Source: an uncultured Christensenella sp.
GTDB taxonomy: Bacteria; Bacillota; Clostridia; Christensenellales; UBA3700
Length of the DNA: 15,356 bases
Reading direction: 5' to 3'
Assembly (NCBI GenBank): GCA_910576875.1
Contig: CAJTKI010000041.1
Coordinates: 1-15,356, forward strand
In this document: piece by piece, positions 5,986 through 12,413 of the stretch
Layout of the letters: every line of letters starts with the position of its first letter
Position numbering within the stretch: position 1 is the first letter of the stretch
Made by a program: the position numbers and the translations under genes
Notes under the pieces: model-generated
The model's input: only the letters and a program-made list of their open reading frames with translations
Database searches by the model: none
Told to the model about the DNA's origin: nothing

Positions 5986-7728
5986 CTACCGTTTTTTCGA
6001 GGATTTGGTCAGCTGCGCCAATTGGGTCAACAGCAAAACTCTCGCTTCTTCGTCCTGCTCCGCGTCGATCGCGCGGGACAGTTCTTGAAAGCGTTGGGTA
6101 TACGTCGTGCGGACGATGCGGTCCAGGCAGTCGCGGAAATACCGCGGTGCCTGTTCGTCCGAAATTCGGCTGCCTTCTTCGAAGATTTCGCGCACTTCCG
6201 GATTGTTGTCCGCGGCTTGCAGATCGTCGAGCGTCAAGGCGCCGACGCCCGATTCGCGCAGCGCGTCGTACAAGCGCTGCTGATCGGGATTGGTCAGATA
6301 TTGGGACAGATCGACGTCGCATTGCGCGTCGTCCATGCCGCCGTAAAGCGCGTACAGCACAAACCGCACCGCCCGATCGAACGCGCTGCGCGACACCTGC
6401 GTCTTGGGACGCTCTGGCTTGGGCTGCGGCAAGACGCCGGTATTGTACTGACGATACAGCGTCTCCCGTCCGATGCCGGAAAACTCGGTCACGAGCGGCA
6501 GATACGCTTCCACCTGCGCCGGATTGGACAGCGCGCGCAAAATCGTCATCGCTTCGACCGCGTATTTGCCGCGGTCTTCCGCGATCGTCAGATCGTAATG
6601 CGTCGCCAATTCGCGCAATTTGTACTCGAACAACGGCAACGCCCGCATCATCTGCGTCACATAGCCTTCCTTGCCGTATCGGCGCACATATTCGTCCGGA
6701 TCCATGCCGTCCGGCAACGCCATGACGCGTACGTCCAAATCGGCGTTGTACAGTATGTCCAGTCCGCGCAAAGTCGCTTTTTGTCCAGCCGCGTCGCCGT
6801 CGTAGCAGATGAAGATCTTATCGCAATAGCGTTTGAGCAATTTGGCTTGCTCTTCCGTCAGCGCGGTGCCCATCGACGCCATCGCGTTGCGCACGCCCGC
6901 CTGATACAGCGAGATCACGTCCATGTATCCTTCGACCATGACGATGCTCGTGACCGGCTCTTCCATGCGCAGTTTCTTGACGCTGTGCTGTCCGAACAGC
7001 TCGCGGGATTTGTTGAACAAAACGCTTTCGCGCGTGTTCTTGTACTTGGGCTGTTTGTCCTTGTCGATGACGCGCCCGCCGAACGCGATGACCTGTTTGA
7101 GATTGTTGATGATCGGCACGATCACGCGTCCCGCCATCGCGTCGTATACGCGGTCGTTTTTGCTGTCGGTCAAACCGCATTCCGCCATGTCCGCGACCGA
7201 ATATCCCTTGCCGCGCAAAAACGATACAAGCTGATTATAGCCCGTCGAATATCCCAAGCCGAACGTCATGATCGTCGACGCGGTAATGCCGCGCGCGGAC
7301 AGATACGCGCGCGCCGCGTCCCCGTCCTTGCTCATCAGGTTGGCGTGATAGTGTTGCGCCGCGTCGCGCATCATCGCGTACAGCTTGTCCTTGTGCCGCT
7401 TGACCTTGGCGAAATCGCCGCCCCCCTTGGACGTCGGCATCGGCGGAAGGTTGTAGCGCTGCGCAAGCATCTTGACGGCGTCCTTGAAATCGACGTTCTC
7501 CATCGCCATGACGAACGAAATCGCATCGCCGCCCACATGACAGCCGTAACAGTGATAATTCTGTCTCGACTCGTCCACGCAGAACGAGGGCGTCTTTTCG
7601 TGATGGAACGGACAACACGCCCAAAGGCGCGAGCCCTTGCGCGTCAACGCGACATAACTGCCGACGACGTCGGCAATATCCAAGCGCGATTTGAGGTTGT
7701 CCAACCATACGGAAAATTCGTCCGCCAT
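5986..7728 (-). CDS. dnaG: DNA primase DnaG
   Basis: Synthesises RNA primers at the replication fork. Residues 1-100: CHC2 zinc-binding domain with Cys39, His42, Cys60 and Cys63 (CPFH...CYGC), used to recognise template. The catalytic core includes the RNA-polymerase part (GRVIVPIINNLKQVIAFGGR) and the TOPRIM fold with MVEGYMDVISL and YDGDAAGQKA, whose acidic residues bind Mg, plus DGMDPDEYVR. The C-terminal ~150 residues form the helicase-interacting helical domain. At 580 residues the gene is full length. The ATG at 7728 is preferred: GGAG lies five bases before it, while the GTG at 7734 overlaps that site. First gene of the operon that continues into rpoD. Confidence 0.96.
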   Translation of the reverse strand: MADEFSVWLDNLKSRLDIADVVGSYVALTRKGSRLWACCPFHHEKTPSFCVDESRQNYHCYGCHVGGDAISFVMAMENVDFKDAVKMLAQRYNLPPMPTSKGGGDFAKVKRHKDKLYAMMRDAAQHYHANLMSKDGDAARAYLSARGITASTIMTFGLGYSTGYNQLVSFLRGKGYSVADMAECGLTDSKNDRVYDAMAGRVIVPIINNLKQVIAFGGRVIDKDKQPKYKNTRESVLFNKSRELFGQHSVKKLRMEEPVTSIVMVEGYMDVISLYQAGVRNAMASMGTALTEEQAKLLKRYCDKIFICYDGDAAGQKATLRGLDILYNADLDVRVMALPDGMDPDEYVRRYGKEGYVTQMMRALPLFEYKLRELATHYDLTIAEDRGKYAVEAMTILRALSNPAQVEAYLPLVTEFSGIGRETLYRQYNTGVLPQPKPERPKTQVSRSAFDRAVRFVLYALYGGMDDAQCDVDLSQYLTNPDQQRLYDALRESGVGALTLDDLQAADNNPEVREIFEEGSRISDEQAPRYFRDCLDRIVRTTYTQRFQELSRAIDAEQDEEARVLLLTQLAQLTKSSKKR

Positions 7729-7749
7729 ATCCACTCCGTAAATAAGTTC

Positions 7750-7760
7750 ATTATATTATA
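7750..7760 (-). promoter_or_regulatory. Probable -10 region of the dnaG operon promoter
   Basis: Two overlapping TATAAT hexamers on the minus strand (7760-7755 and 7755-7750) lie 22-32 bases upstream of the dnaG start. I see no good -35 at 16-18 bases upstream, so the promoter may depend on an activator or the long dyad at 7799-7829. Confidence 0.4.
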
Positions 7761-7798
7761 CGACAAATATATGGATTCTCCTGACGTTGTCGCACGAT

Positions 7799-7829
7799 TT
7801 GCGCAAAAATTTGATAAATTTTGTCGCAA
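7799..7829. promoter_or_regulatory. 31-base dyad upstream of dnaG
   Basis: Pairing outward from centre 7814, 12 of 15 positions are complementary. The outer arms are TTGCG (7799-7803) and CGCAA (7825-7829); the inner arms are AAAATTT (7806-7812) and AAATTTT (7816-7822). It lies about 50-80 bases upstream of the predicted dnaG transcription start and is AT-rich in its core. It could be a protein-binding site or an RNA stem; no known factor site is recognised. Confidence 0.4.
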
Positions 7830-7838
7830 TTTCACCGA

Positions 7839-7864
7839 TATGCGCGTCAAGCGCGTGTTTTTTT
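7839..7864 (+). terminator. Terminator-like hairpin, plus strand, upstream of dnaG
   Basis: CGCG (7843-7846) pairs with CGCG (7852-7855), extended by G-U, U-G and A-U pairs, around a 5-base loop, and is followed by seven T (7858-7864). No plus-strand gene ends here, so it could stop transcription coming antisense out of the dnaG leader region. Confidence 0.4.
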
Positions 7865-7867
7865 GCC

Positions 7868-7903
7868 TAAAAAGAAAGTCGACCCGTTATGCGCGGAGTC
7901 GAC
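7868..7903 (-). terminator. Terminator-like hairpin, minus strand, upstream of dnaG
   Basis: GTCGAC (7878-7883) pairs with GTCGAC (7898-7903) and CCG (7884-7886) with CGG (7894-7896) with one bulged A. On the minus strand it runs into TTTCTTTTT (7877-7869). It would end any minus-strand transcript entering from the TetR side before dnaG; no gene for such a transcript is visible between 7904 and 8132. Confidence 0.5.
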
Positions 7904-7995
7904 CGAGGGAATATGCAACGTCCGGAGCAATAAGGGAGTGATAGGTTTTTATATTTATCGCCCCGAAGTCGATGCCGATTATTGTGTTAAAATAA

Positions 7996-8024
7996 TTGAC
8001 CGAAGTCGCTTATTTATCTATAAT
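7996..8024 (+). promoter_or_regulatory. Promoter of the TetR-family gene
   Basis: TTGACC (7996-8001, 5 of 6) and a perfect TATAAT (8019-8024) are separated by exactly 17 bases. Transcription would begin near 8031, leaving a leader of about 100 bases that contains two palindromes (8058-8087). Confidence 0.75.
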
Positions 8025-8057
8025 CAAATTATAAAACATTGTGCGGAATTGCGCTAT

Positions 8058-8087
8058 CGTCAATTTGACGCATATGTACAATATGCG
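8058..8087. promoter_or_regulatory. Two overlapping palindromes in the TetR leader (candidate operators)
   Basis: CGTCAATTTGACG (8058-8070) is a perfect 6+1+6 palindrome. CGCATATGTACAATATGCG (8069-8087) has 7-base perfect arms around 5 bases. They lie between the start of transcription and the ribosome site of the TetR gene, the usual place for autorepression by TetR proteins. As RNA they could also form hairpins. Confidence 0.5.
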
Positions 8088-8132
8088 ACGTTCGATGCAA
8101 ATTGTCGCGTAAGCCGCAAGCGAGGGAACACT

Positions 8133-8666
8133 ATGGATTTGAGAATTGTCAAAACGCGCAACGCGATCTTGTCCGCGTGGGAAACGCTGCGCGCGAAAAA
8201 GCCGGTCGAAAAGATTTCCGTCAAAGAACTCTCCGAGCTCGCCCAGATCAACAAGGCGACCTTTTATCTGCATTTCCACGACATCTACGACTTGTCCGAC
8301 TACTGGGAACGCCGCATGATCGAACAAGTGCTCGTCACGCTTCCGCCGCCGGAAGTATTTCTCGCCGATCCCGCCGCGGCGGTGATCACGCTGGCGCAGG
8401 CGTTCTTGCAAAAGAGTTCGCTGCTCGAAATGCTCTATCCGCACAACACCGGAGACGGATTGGCGGAAAAGCTGGAAGAAGGCATCCTGCACTACCTGTC
8501 CGATTCCCGTCCCGACTGGGCGGACAACGAACAGGCGATGATCACGTTGCGTTTCTGCATTTACGGCGGCTTCTACGCGTTCGTCCGCAACGGCGGACGC
8601 GATCCGCGTCAGGTTACGCAGGCGCTGTGCAAGATCGCGATCCGTCTCGTGCCGCTGTTGCAATAA
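8133..8666 (+). CDS. TetR/AcrR-family transcriptional regulator (177 aa)
   Basis: Homodimeric ligand-responsive repressor type. The N-terminal DNA-binding domain is clear: RIVKTRNAILSAWETLRAKK (helix 1), PVEKISVKELSELAQINKAT (helices 2-3, recognition helix) and FYLHFHDIYDLSDYW, the characteristic FYxxFxxxxxL segment. The rest (~60-177) is an all-helical ligand-binding and dimerisation domain that cannot be assigned to a ligand; it resembles the DhaS/TetR_C_7-like group in length. GAGGGA lies six bases before the ATG at 8133, which settles the start against the longer open frame from 7821. The promoter and palindromes upstream suggest autoregulation. The luxS unit begins 93 bases downstream with its own promoter and could be a target; that is inference. 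Confidence 0.88.
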   Translation: MDLRIVKTRNAILSAWETLRAKKPVEKISVKELSELAQINKATFYLHFHDIYDLSDYWERRMIEQVLVTLPPPEVFLADPAAAVITLAQAFLQKSSLLEMLYPHNTGDGLAEKLEEGILHYLSDSRPDWADNEQAMITLRFCIYGGFYAFVRNGGRDPRQVTQALCKIAIRLVPLLQ

Positions 8667-8694
8667 CCGCGTTTTCGTTTCGATAAAATTTCCC

Positions 8695-8715
8695 GCGGGT
8701 CTTTACGAATCCCGC
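8695..8715. promoter_or_regulatory. Inverted repeat over the luxS -35
   Basis: GCGGG (8695-8699) and CCCGC (8711-8715) are separated by 11 bases that include the -35 hexamer (8702-8707). It may be an operator or part of a stem; there is no uridine tract, so it is not a convincing terminator for the TetR gene. Confidence 0.3.
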
Positions 8716-8730
8716 CGTCTGTGTTATACT
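8702..8730 (+). promoter_or_regulatory. Promoter of the luxS operon
   Basis: TTTACG (8702-8707, 4 of 6) and TATACT (8725-8730, 5 of 6) with 17 bases between. Transcription would begin near 8737, and GGGAG at 8750-8754 then serves the ATG at 8760. The leader is too short for a SAM or SAH riboswitch. Confidence 0.6.
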
Positions 8731-8759
8731 GTCGATGTATCTCAACGGCGGGAGCGTAT

Positions 8760-9191
8760 ATGGAACCGTATCAACCCATCCAATCTTTTACACTCGATCA
8801 CGACGTAATGCAACCCGGACTGTACTGTCTGGGCGTGCGCCACGGCGTTTACACCTACGACATGCGACTCAAAAAGCCGAACGGCGGCGACTACGTGTCC
8901 AACGCGGCGCTGCACTCGTTGGAACACTTGTTCGCGACGGTCGTGCGCAACAGCGCGCAAGCCGACAACGTGATCTATTTCGGTCCGATGGGCTGCCGTA
9001 CGGGATGCTATCTGTTGCTCTACGATATCCGCATCGACGAAGCGCGCGCGCTCGTGATCGACTGTCTGCGCAAATGTCTGGACTTCCACCATGTCCCCGG
9101 CAGCGCGCCGATCGAATGCGGCAATTATGCGGAACACGATCTGCTCGGCGCCCAACGCGTCGTCCGCGAATATTTGAACGTCCTCGCGTAA
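8760..9191 (+). CDS. luxS: S-ribosylhomocysteine lyase LuxS
   Basis: Cleaves S-ribosylhomocysteine to homocysteine and DPD, the precursor of the AI-2 signal, as part of the activated methyl cycle. The metal site is intact: His52-x3-His56 in the HSLEH motif (with catalytic Glu55) and Cys120 in ECGNY. The catalytic Cys79 sits in FGPMGCRTGCYL. The start pattern SFTLDHDVMQPGLY and the 143-residue length are a little short of the usual ~150-160 but complete. GGGAG five bases upstream fixes the ATG at 8760; the frame is open from 8721 but upstream starts have no ribosome site and overlap the -10. First gene of a probable three-gene unit with a GPH transporter and a hydrolase. Confidence 0.96.
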   Translation: MEPYQPIQSFTLDHDVMQPGLYCLGVRHGVYTYDMRLKKPNGGDYVSNAALHSLEHLFATVVRNSAQADNVIYFGPMGCRTGCYLLLYDIRIDEARALVIDCLRKCLDFHHVPGSAPIECGNYAEHDLLGAQRVVREYLNVLA

Positions 9192-9236
9192 CGTCCGTTG
9201 CGCCCGTTAATACACTTGTCACAAGGAAACACGACC

Positions 9237-10724
9237 ATGGAAGAATCTACGACGCATACCCCCGCTCCGCCCGAAAAAATCGGCATGGGAGAAAAAGTCG
9301 CGTTCGCATGCGGCGAAATCTACGGCTCGGGCGCAGTCGCGCTGCTGTCTCTGACCTATCTGCTCTTTTTGACGCAGATCCTGCACATTCCGGCGGCATG
9401 GGCGGGCACGATCATCATGATTTCCAAGATCTGGGACGCGATTTCCGATCCGCTGATGGGCGTCATATCGGACAACACGCGCACGCGGTTCGGACGGCGC
9501 AGACCGTATATCTTCGCGTCGGGATTTTTGATCATCGTCGCGATGATGATCCTGTTTATGCCGATCCAAAGCTGGCAATCCACCGGTCTCAAAATTACAT
9601 ACGTCATCGTCGCATATATCCTGTACAGTACGGTTTCGACGGTATTCAACGTGCCTTACCTTTCGTTGACGTCCGAAATTTCGCAAAACGTCAAGGTGCG
9701 CAGCAACATGAACTTCGCCCGCATCGCCGTCGGCATGCTGGCATGCGCGGTATGCTATCTGATCCCCAACGAACTGCTTTCGCTGCATCGCGCGGGCACG
9801 CTGAGCGATACGGGATTCTGCTTTGCGCTGTCGCTGGGATTCGGGATCTTCTTTGCGGTGCCGGTCATCGTATCCGCCTGTATGACGCGCGAGCGCACGC
9901 CGCTGCCCGAACAGAAATCCACGTTCAGTTTCAAAAACTTTGCGCGTACGTTTCGGCTTAAATGCTTCCGGCGGCTGTTGATCATGTATGTGTTCAGTTT
10001 TGTCTGCAACGAGATCATCGCAAGCCTGCTGATCACGTTTGTATACAATCTGTCGGGCGGCGCGACCGTCGCGGCATTGGGCGGCATGTCGCTGGGCACG
10101 CTCGTCAATATGGCGATGCTCGTCTCCGCAGGCGTGATCATGCCCGTCGTGCTGGTCATGCTCAACAAAAAAGTGCCGAAACCCGTGATCTTCCTATGCG
10201 GTCTGCCGCTGTATCTGATCGGCGCGGTCTCGCTGGCGTTCTTCCCCGCGAGTCAAAATCCGATCCTGATGGTCGTCTGCGCGGCGATTGCCGGACTCGG
10301 ATACGGCATGGTGCAAGTCATACCGTGGCTGACCTTCCCCGACATCGTGGACGTGGCGGAACTCAAATCCAACGACCGCAACCCGGGCGCGTACAACGGG
10401 ACGATGACGTTCTTCAAAAAGTTCTCGACCGGCGTCGCGGTGTTCTTGGTCGGACAGGTGTTGACGCTTGCCGGATATGACGAATCGCTCGGCACCAAGG
10501 ACTTCCAGCCCGCATCCGCCGTCCGCGGCATGCGGATCGCGATCGGCGCGTCCGTATGCGTGTTTTTGACGATTGCGGCAGTCGCCGCGATGCTGATCCG
10601 CATCACGACGCGCAAGAGCGAACGCATCCGCTACTACATCGACAAACAACGCGCGGGCGAACTCGATCAACTCACCGACGAAGAGACGCAGGAATTCGCG
10701 CAACTCAAAATGGAGCTGTTCTGA
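9237..10724 (+). CDS. GPH-family (MFS) sugar:cation symporter
   Basis: Twelve-helix transporter of the glycoside-pentoside-hexuronide:cation symporter group (MelB/XynP/YihO-like), in the cytoplasmic membrane. Signs: the first helix region KVAFACGEIYGSGAVALLSL, the conserved DAISDPLMGVISDNTRTRFG followed by RRRPYI in the loop between helices 2 and 3, NVPYLSLTSEIS in helix 4, and in the second half GLGYGMVQVIPWLTFPDIVD and the NPGAYNG...FKKFS signature. The tail (last ~35 residues) is charged and cytoplasmic. Substrate cannot be told from sequence; family members carry melibiose, xylosides or glucuronides with H+ or Na+. Start chosen at 9237 because of AAGGAA nine bases upstream. It follows luxS by 45 bases and overlaps the next gene by one base, so they are likely co-transcribed. 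Confidence 0.92.
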   Translation: MEESTTHTPAPPEKIGMGEKVAFACGEIYGSGAVALLSLTYLLFLTQILHIPAAWAGTIIMISKIWDAISDPLMGVISDNTRTRFGRRRPYIFASGFLIIVAMMILFMPIQSWQSTGLKITYVIVAYILYSTVSTVFNVPYLSLTSEISQNVKVRSNMNFARIAVGMLACAVCYLIPNELLSLHRAGTLSDTGFCFALSLGFGIFFAVPVIVSACMTRERTPLPEQKSTFSFKNFARTFRLKCFRRLLIMYVFSFVCNEIIASLLITFVYNLSGGATVAALGGMSLGTLVNMAMLVSAGVIMPVVLVMLNKKVPKPVIFLCGLPLYLIGAVSLAFFPASQNPILMVVCAAIAGLGYGMVQVIPWLTFPDIVDVAELKSNDRNPGAYNGTMTFFKKFSTGVAVFLVGQVLTLAGYDESLGTKDFQPASAVRGMRIAIGASVCVFLTIAAVAAMLIRITTRKSERIRYYIDKQRAGELDQLTDEETQEFAQLKMELF

Positions 10725-11530
10725 TGCAAACGACGTATACGACACCGATTACCCACGTCGCGGCGACGATCTGCAAATGTCTGTCCGTCGCCCCGCCCTT
10801 GCAAAGCGAAGGCTGCATGGACGACCTCGCTGCCCGGCTGCAAGCACTTGCCGACGGCGCGATCGACCGCGTCGTCGTCTACAATCCGGACGCGATCGCC
10901 GCATGGGCGTACCGCAAATACGCATCCAAATTCGATCCGATCCGCAATGTCTGCGCGATCGAACAACCGATGCGCAGCGTGATCCCGCCCAAGACGCCGG
11001 TATGCTTTGCGAGCATGTACAGCGGCGCAAGTCCCGCCGTCCACGGCATCCAACGCTATACCAAACCGACTTTGACGATCGACACCGCGTTCGACGCGTT
11101 GATCCGCGCCGGCAAAAAAGCGTGCATCGTCACCGTCGCCGGTCAGAGCATGGATCGACTGTTCCGCAATCGCGACATGGATTACGACGCTTGCAAAAAC
11201 GACGCCGCCGTCATCGATCGCGCGTTGGAACGCATCGCCGCGGACGAACACGACTTGATCTGCGTCTACAATCAAGAGTACGACGACGTCATGCACGTCA
11301 CGCACCCCAATTCCCTGCTGGCGCGCCGCGCGCTCGATCACTATGCCGCGTCGTTTGCGCGATTGGCGGGAGCGATCCGCACGCATTGGCGTACGCACAA
11401 CACGGTCGTCGGCTGCGCGACCGACCACGGCACGCATCGCGAATGGTATCTGCTCGGCAATCACGGCAAAGATATCCCGCAAGATATGCAAGTCATGCAT
11501 CTGTGGGGCGTGATCCCGCGCGTCGAATAA
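10724..11530 (+). CDS. Alkaline-phosphatase-superfamily hydrolase (phosphodiesterase/sulfatase-like, 268 aa)
   Basis: Two-metal hydrolase fold of the alkaline phosphatase superfamily (type I phosphodiesterase / nucleotide pyrophosphatase group). Candidate ligands: Asp56 in VVYNPDAIAAW; the substrate/nucleophile region FASMYSGASPAVHG (Ser100 candidate); Asp187/Asp188 and His191 in YNQEYDDVMH; Asp234, His235 and His238 in ATDHGTH; His247. No signal peptide or membrane helix is seen, so it should be cytoplasmic, unlike many relatives. The substrate is unknown: a sugar phosphate, phosphodiester or sulfate imported or produced next to the GPH symporter is possible. The start ATG shares a base with the symporter stop (TGATG), with GGAG eight bases upstream, indicating translational coupling. 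Last gene before the terminator at 11552-11580. Confidence 0.82.
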   Translation: MQTTYTTPITHVAATICKCLSVAPPLQSEGCMDDLAARLQALADGAIDRVVVYNPDAIAAWAYRKYASKFDPIRNVCAIEQPMRSVIPPKTPVCFASMYSGASPAVHGIQRYTKPTLTIDTAFDALIRAGKKACIVTVAGQSMDRLFRNRDMDYDACKNDAAVIDRALERIAADEHDLICVYNQEYDDVMHVTHPNSLLARRALDHYAASFARLAGAIRTHWRTHNTVVGCATDHGTHREWYLLGNHGKDIPQDMQVMHLWGVIPRVE

Positions 11531-11551
11531 GCGCAAAGCAATACGAAAATG

Positions 11552-11580
11552 CGCGACCGCAACGAGCGGTCGCGTTTTTT
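11552..11580 (+). terminator. Intrinsic terminator of the luxS operon
   Basis: CGCGACCGC (11552-11560) and GCGGTCGCG (11566-11574) form a perfect 9-base-pair stem around AACGA, followed by six T (11575-11580). On the opposite strand only a short CATTTTC follows, so it also gives weak termination at most for the minus-strand gene ending at 11601. Confidence 0.9.
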
Positions 11581-11600
11581 ACGGTAGACGATCGGATCGA

Positions 11601-12311
11601 TTATTTGGTTTCGAGCGCGGCTTCCAGCTCATTTTTATAATGGATATCGAACGTATCCTGCACGCTGTCGTACGTCGCGAGCAAAATATCGTGCACGCCC
11701 TGCTCCCGTACTTGCAAACGCTGTCTGAGCCAATCTTCGTCCTTGCCGATCTGCTCCAAAATTTCGCCGCATACGCGTCCGTCCACGACCAGATGCGCGG
11801 GCAGCAAAACACGCTCGTCGCATTCGGGACGGTAATCCCCCATCGTCACTTGACGCGCCGCGGAAGCGGGCAAAATGCTCAATTCCCCGTTCGTCTCGAA
11901 GATCGCGTATTCCACGTCGCTCAACGTGAAATACCCCGCCGTCCGACACATGCCGAGCAGATCGTTGACGGACAGTTTGGTGCGTTTGAGATTGCGATAA
12001 CAGATCTTGCCGTGCTGCACGATGACGACGGGAAATCCGTGCAAAATCCGCTTAAACAGCGGCGCTTTGCGCGAAATCAACATCACGGCAATGTCGAATA
12101 CGAAGAAAATCGCCATCGCGATCACATAGTGATACCACGGCGACTCGTAATCGGTCGCCCACTCCGACGCGATCGATCCGAGCGAAATTCCGACCGCATA
12201 ATCCACAAAATTCAATTCCGCGATTTGCTTTTTGCCCAACAGCTTGGATATGATGAACAACATCACAAACGCGGCGACGGAAAAAATTACGACTTTTACA
12301 ACGTCCGGCAT
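11601..12311 (-). CDS. YetF/DUF421-family membrane protein (236 aa)
   Basis: A typical DUF421 protein: three N-terminal membrane helices (~4-24 VVKVVIFSVAAFVMLFIISK; ~36-52 VDYAVGISLGSIASEW; ~60-80 YHYVIAMAIFFVFDIAVMLI) and a soluble C-terminal domain of two similar alpha/beta parts, with the family pattern GKKQIAELNFVDYAVGISLGS near the start and PVVIVQHGKICYRNLKRTKL, LSVNDLLGMCRTAGYFTLSD and YAIFETNGELSIL later. YetF-like proteins are linked to spore and envelope physiology in Bacilli, but their activity is unknown. AAGGAGAA precedes the ATG at 12311. It is on the same strand as proS, downstream of that gene's terminator, so it probably has its own promoter; none is clear. Confidence 0.9.
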   Translation of the reverse strand: MPDVVKVVIFSVAAFVMLFIISKLLGKKQIAELNFVDYAVGISLGSIASEWATDYESPWYHYVIAMAIFFVFDIAVMLISRKAPLFKRILHGFPVVIVQHGKICYRNLKRTKLSVNDLLGMCRTAGYFTLSDVEYAIFETNGELSILPASAARQVTMGDYRPECDERVLLPAHLVVDGRVCGEILEQIGKDEDWLRQRLQVREQGVHDILLATYDSVQDTFDIHYKNELEAALETK

Positions 12312-12367
12312 ACGGTTCTCCTTGCAAATTCTGCAAAGAGTATGCCCGCAACCCCGCCCGAATATAC

Positions 12368-12392
12368 AAAAAACCGCCCGAATCGGGCGGTT
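12368..12392 (-). terminator. Intrinsic terminator of proS
   Basis: AACCGCCCG (12372-12380) and CGGGCGGTT (12384-12392) form a perfect 9-base-pair stem with a 3-base loop, 21 bases past the proS stop. On the minus strand it runs into six T (12373-12368), a canonical arrangement. Confidence 0.9.
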
Positions 12393-12413
12393 GAATCGCT
12401 TGGTAGCGCGCGA

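Noticed and set aside
5977..7941. 654-residue plus-strand frame opposite dnaG
   Set aside because: Antisense shadow of dnaG, whose zinc and TOPRIM motifs are intact on the other strand.
12322..12336. TTGCA-5-TGCAA dyad just upstream of the YetF-like start
   Set aside because: It is short, overlaps the ribosome site region, and I cannot separate it from chance.
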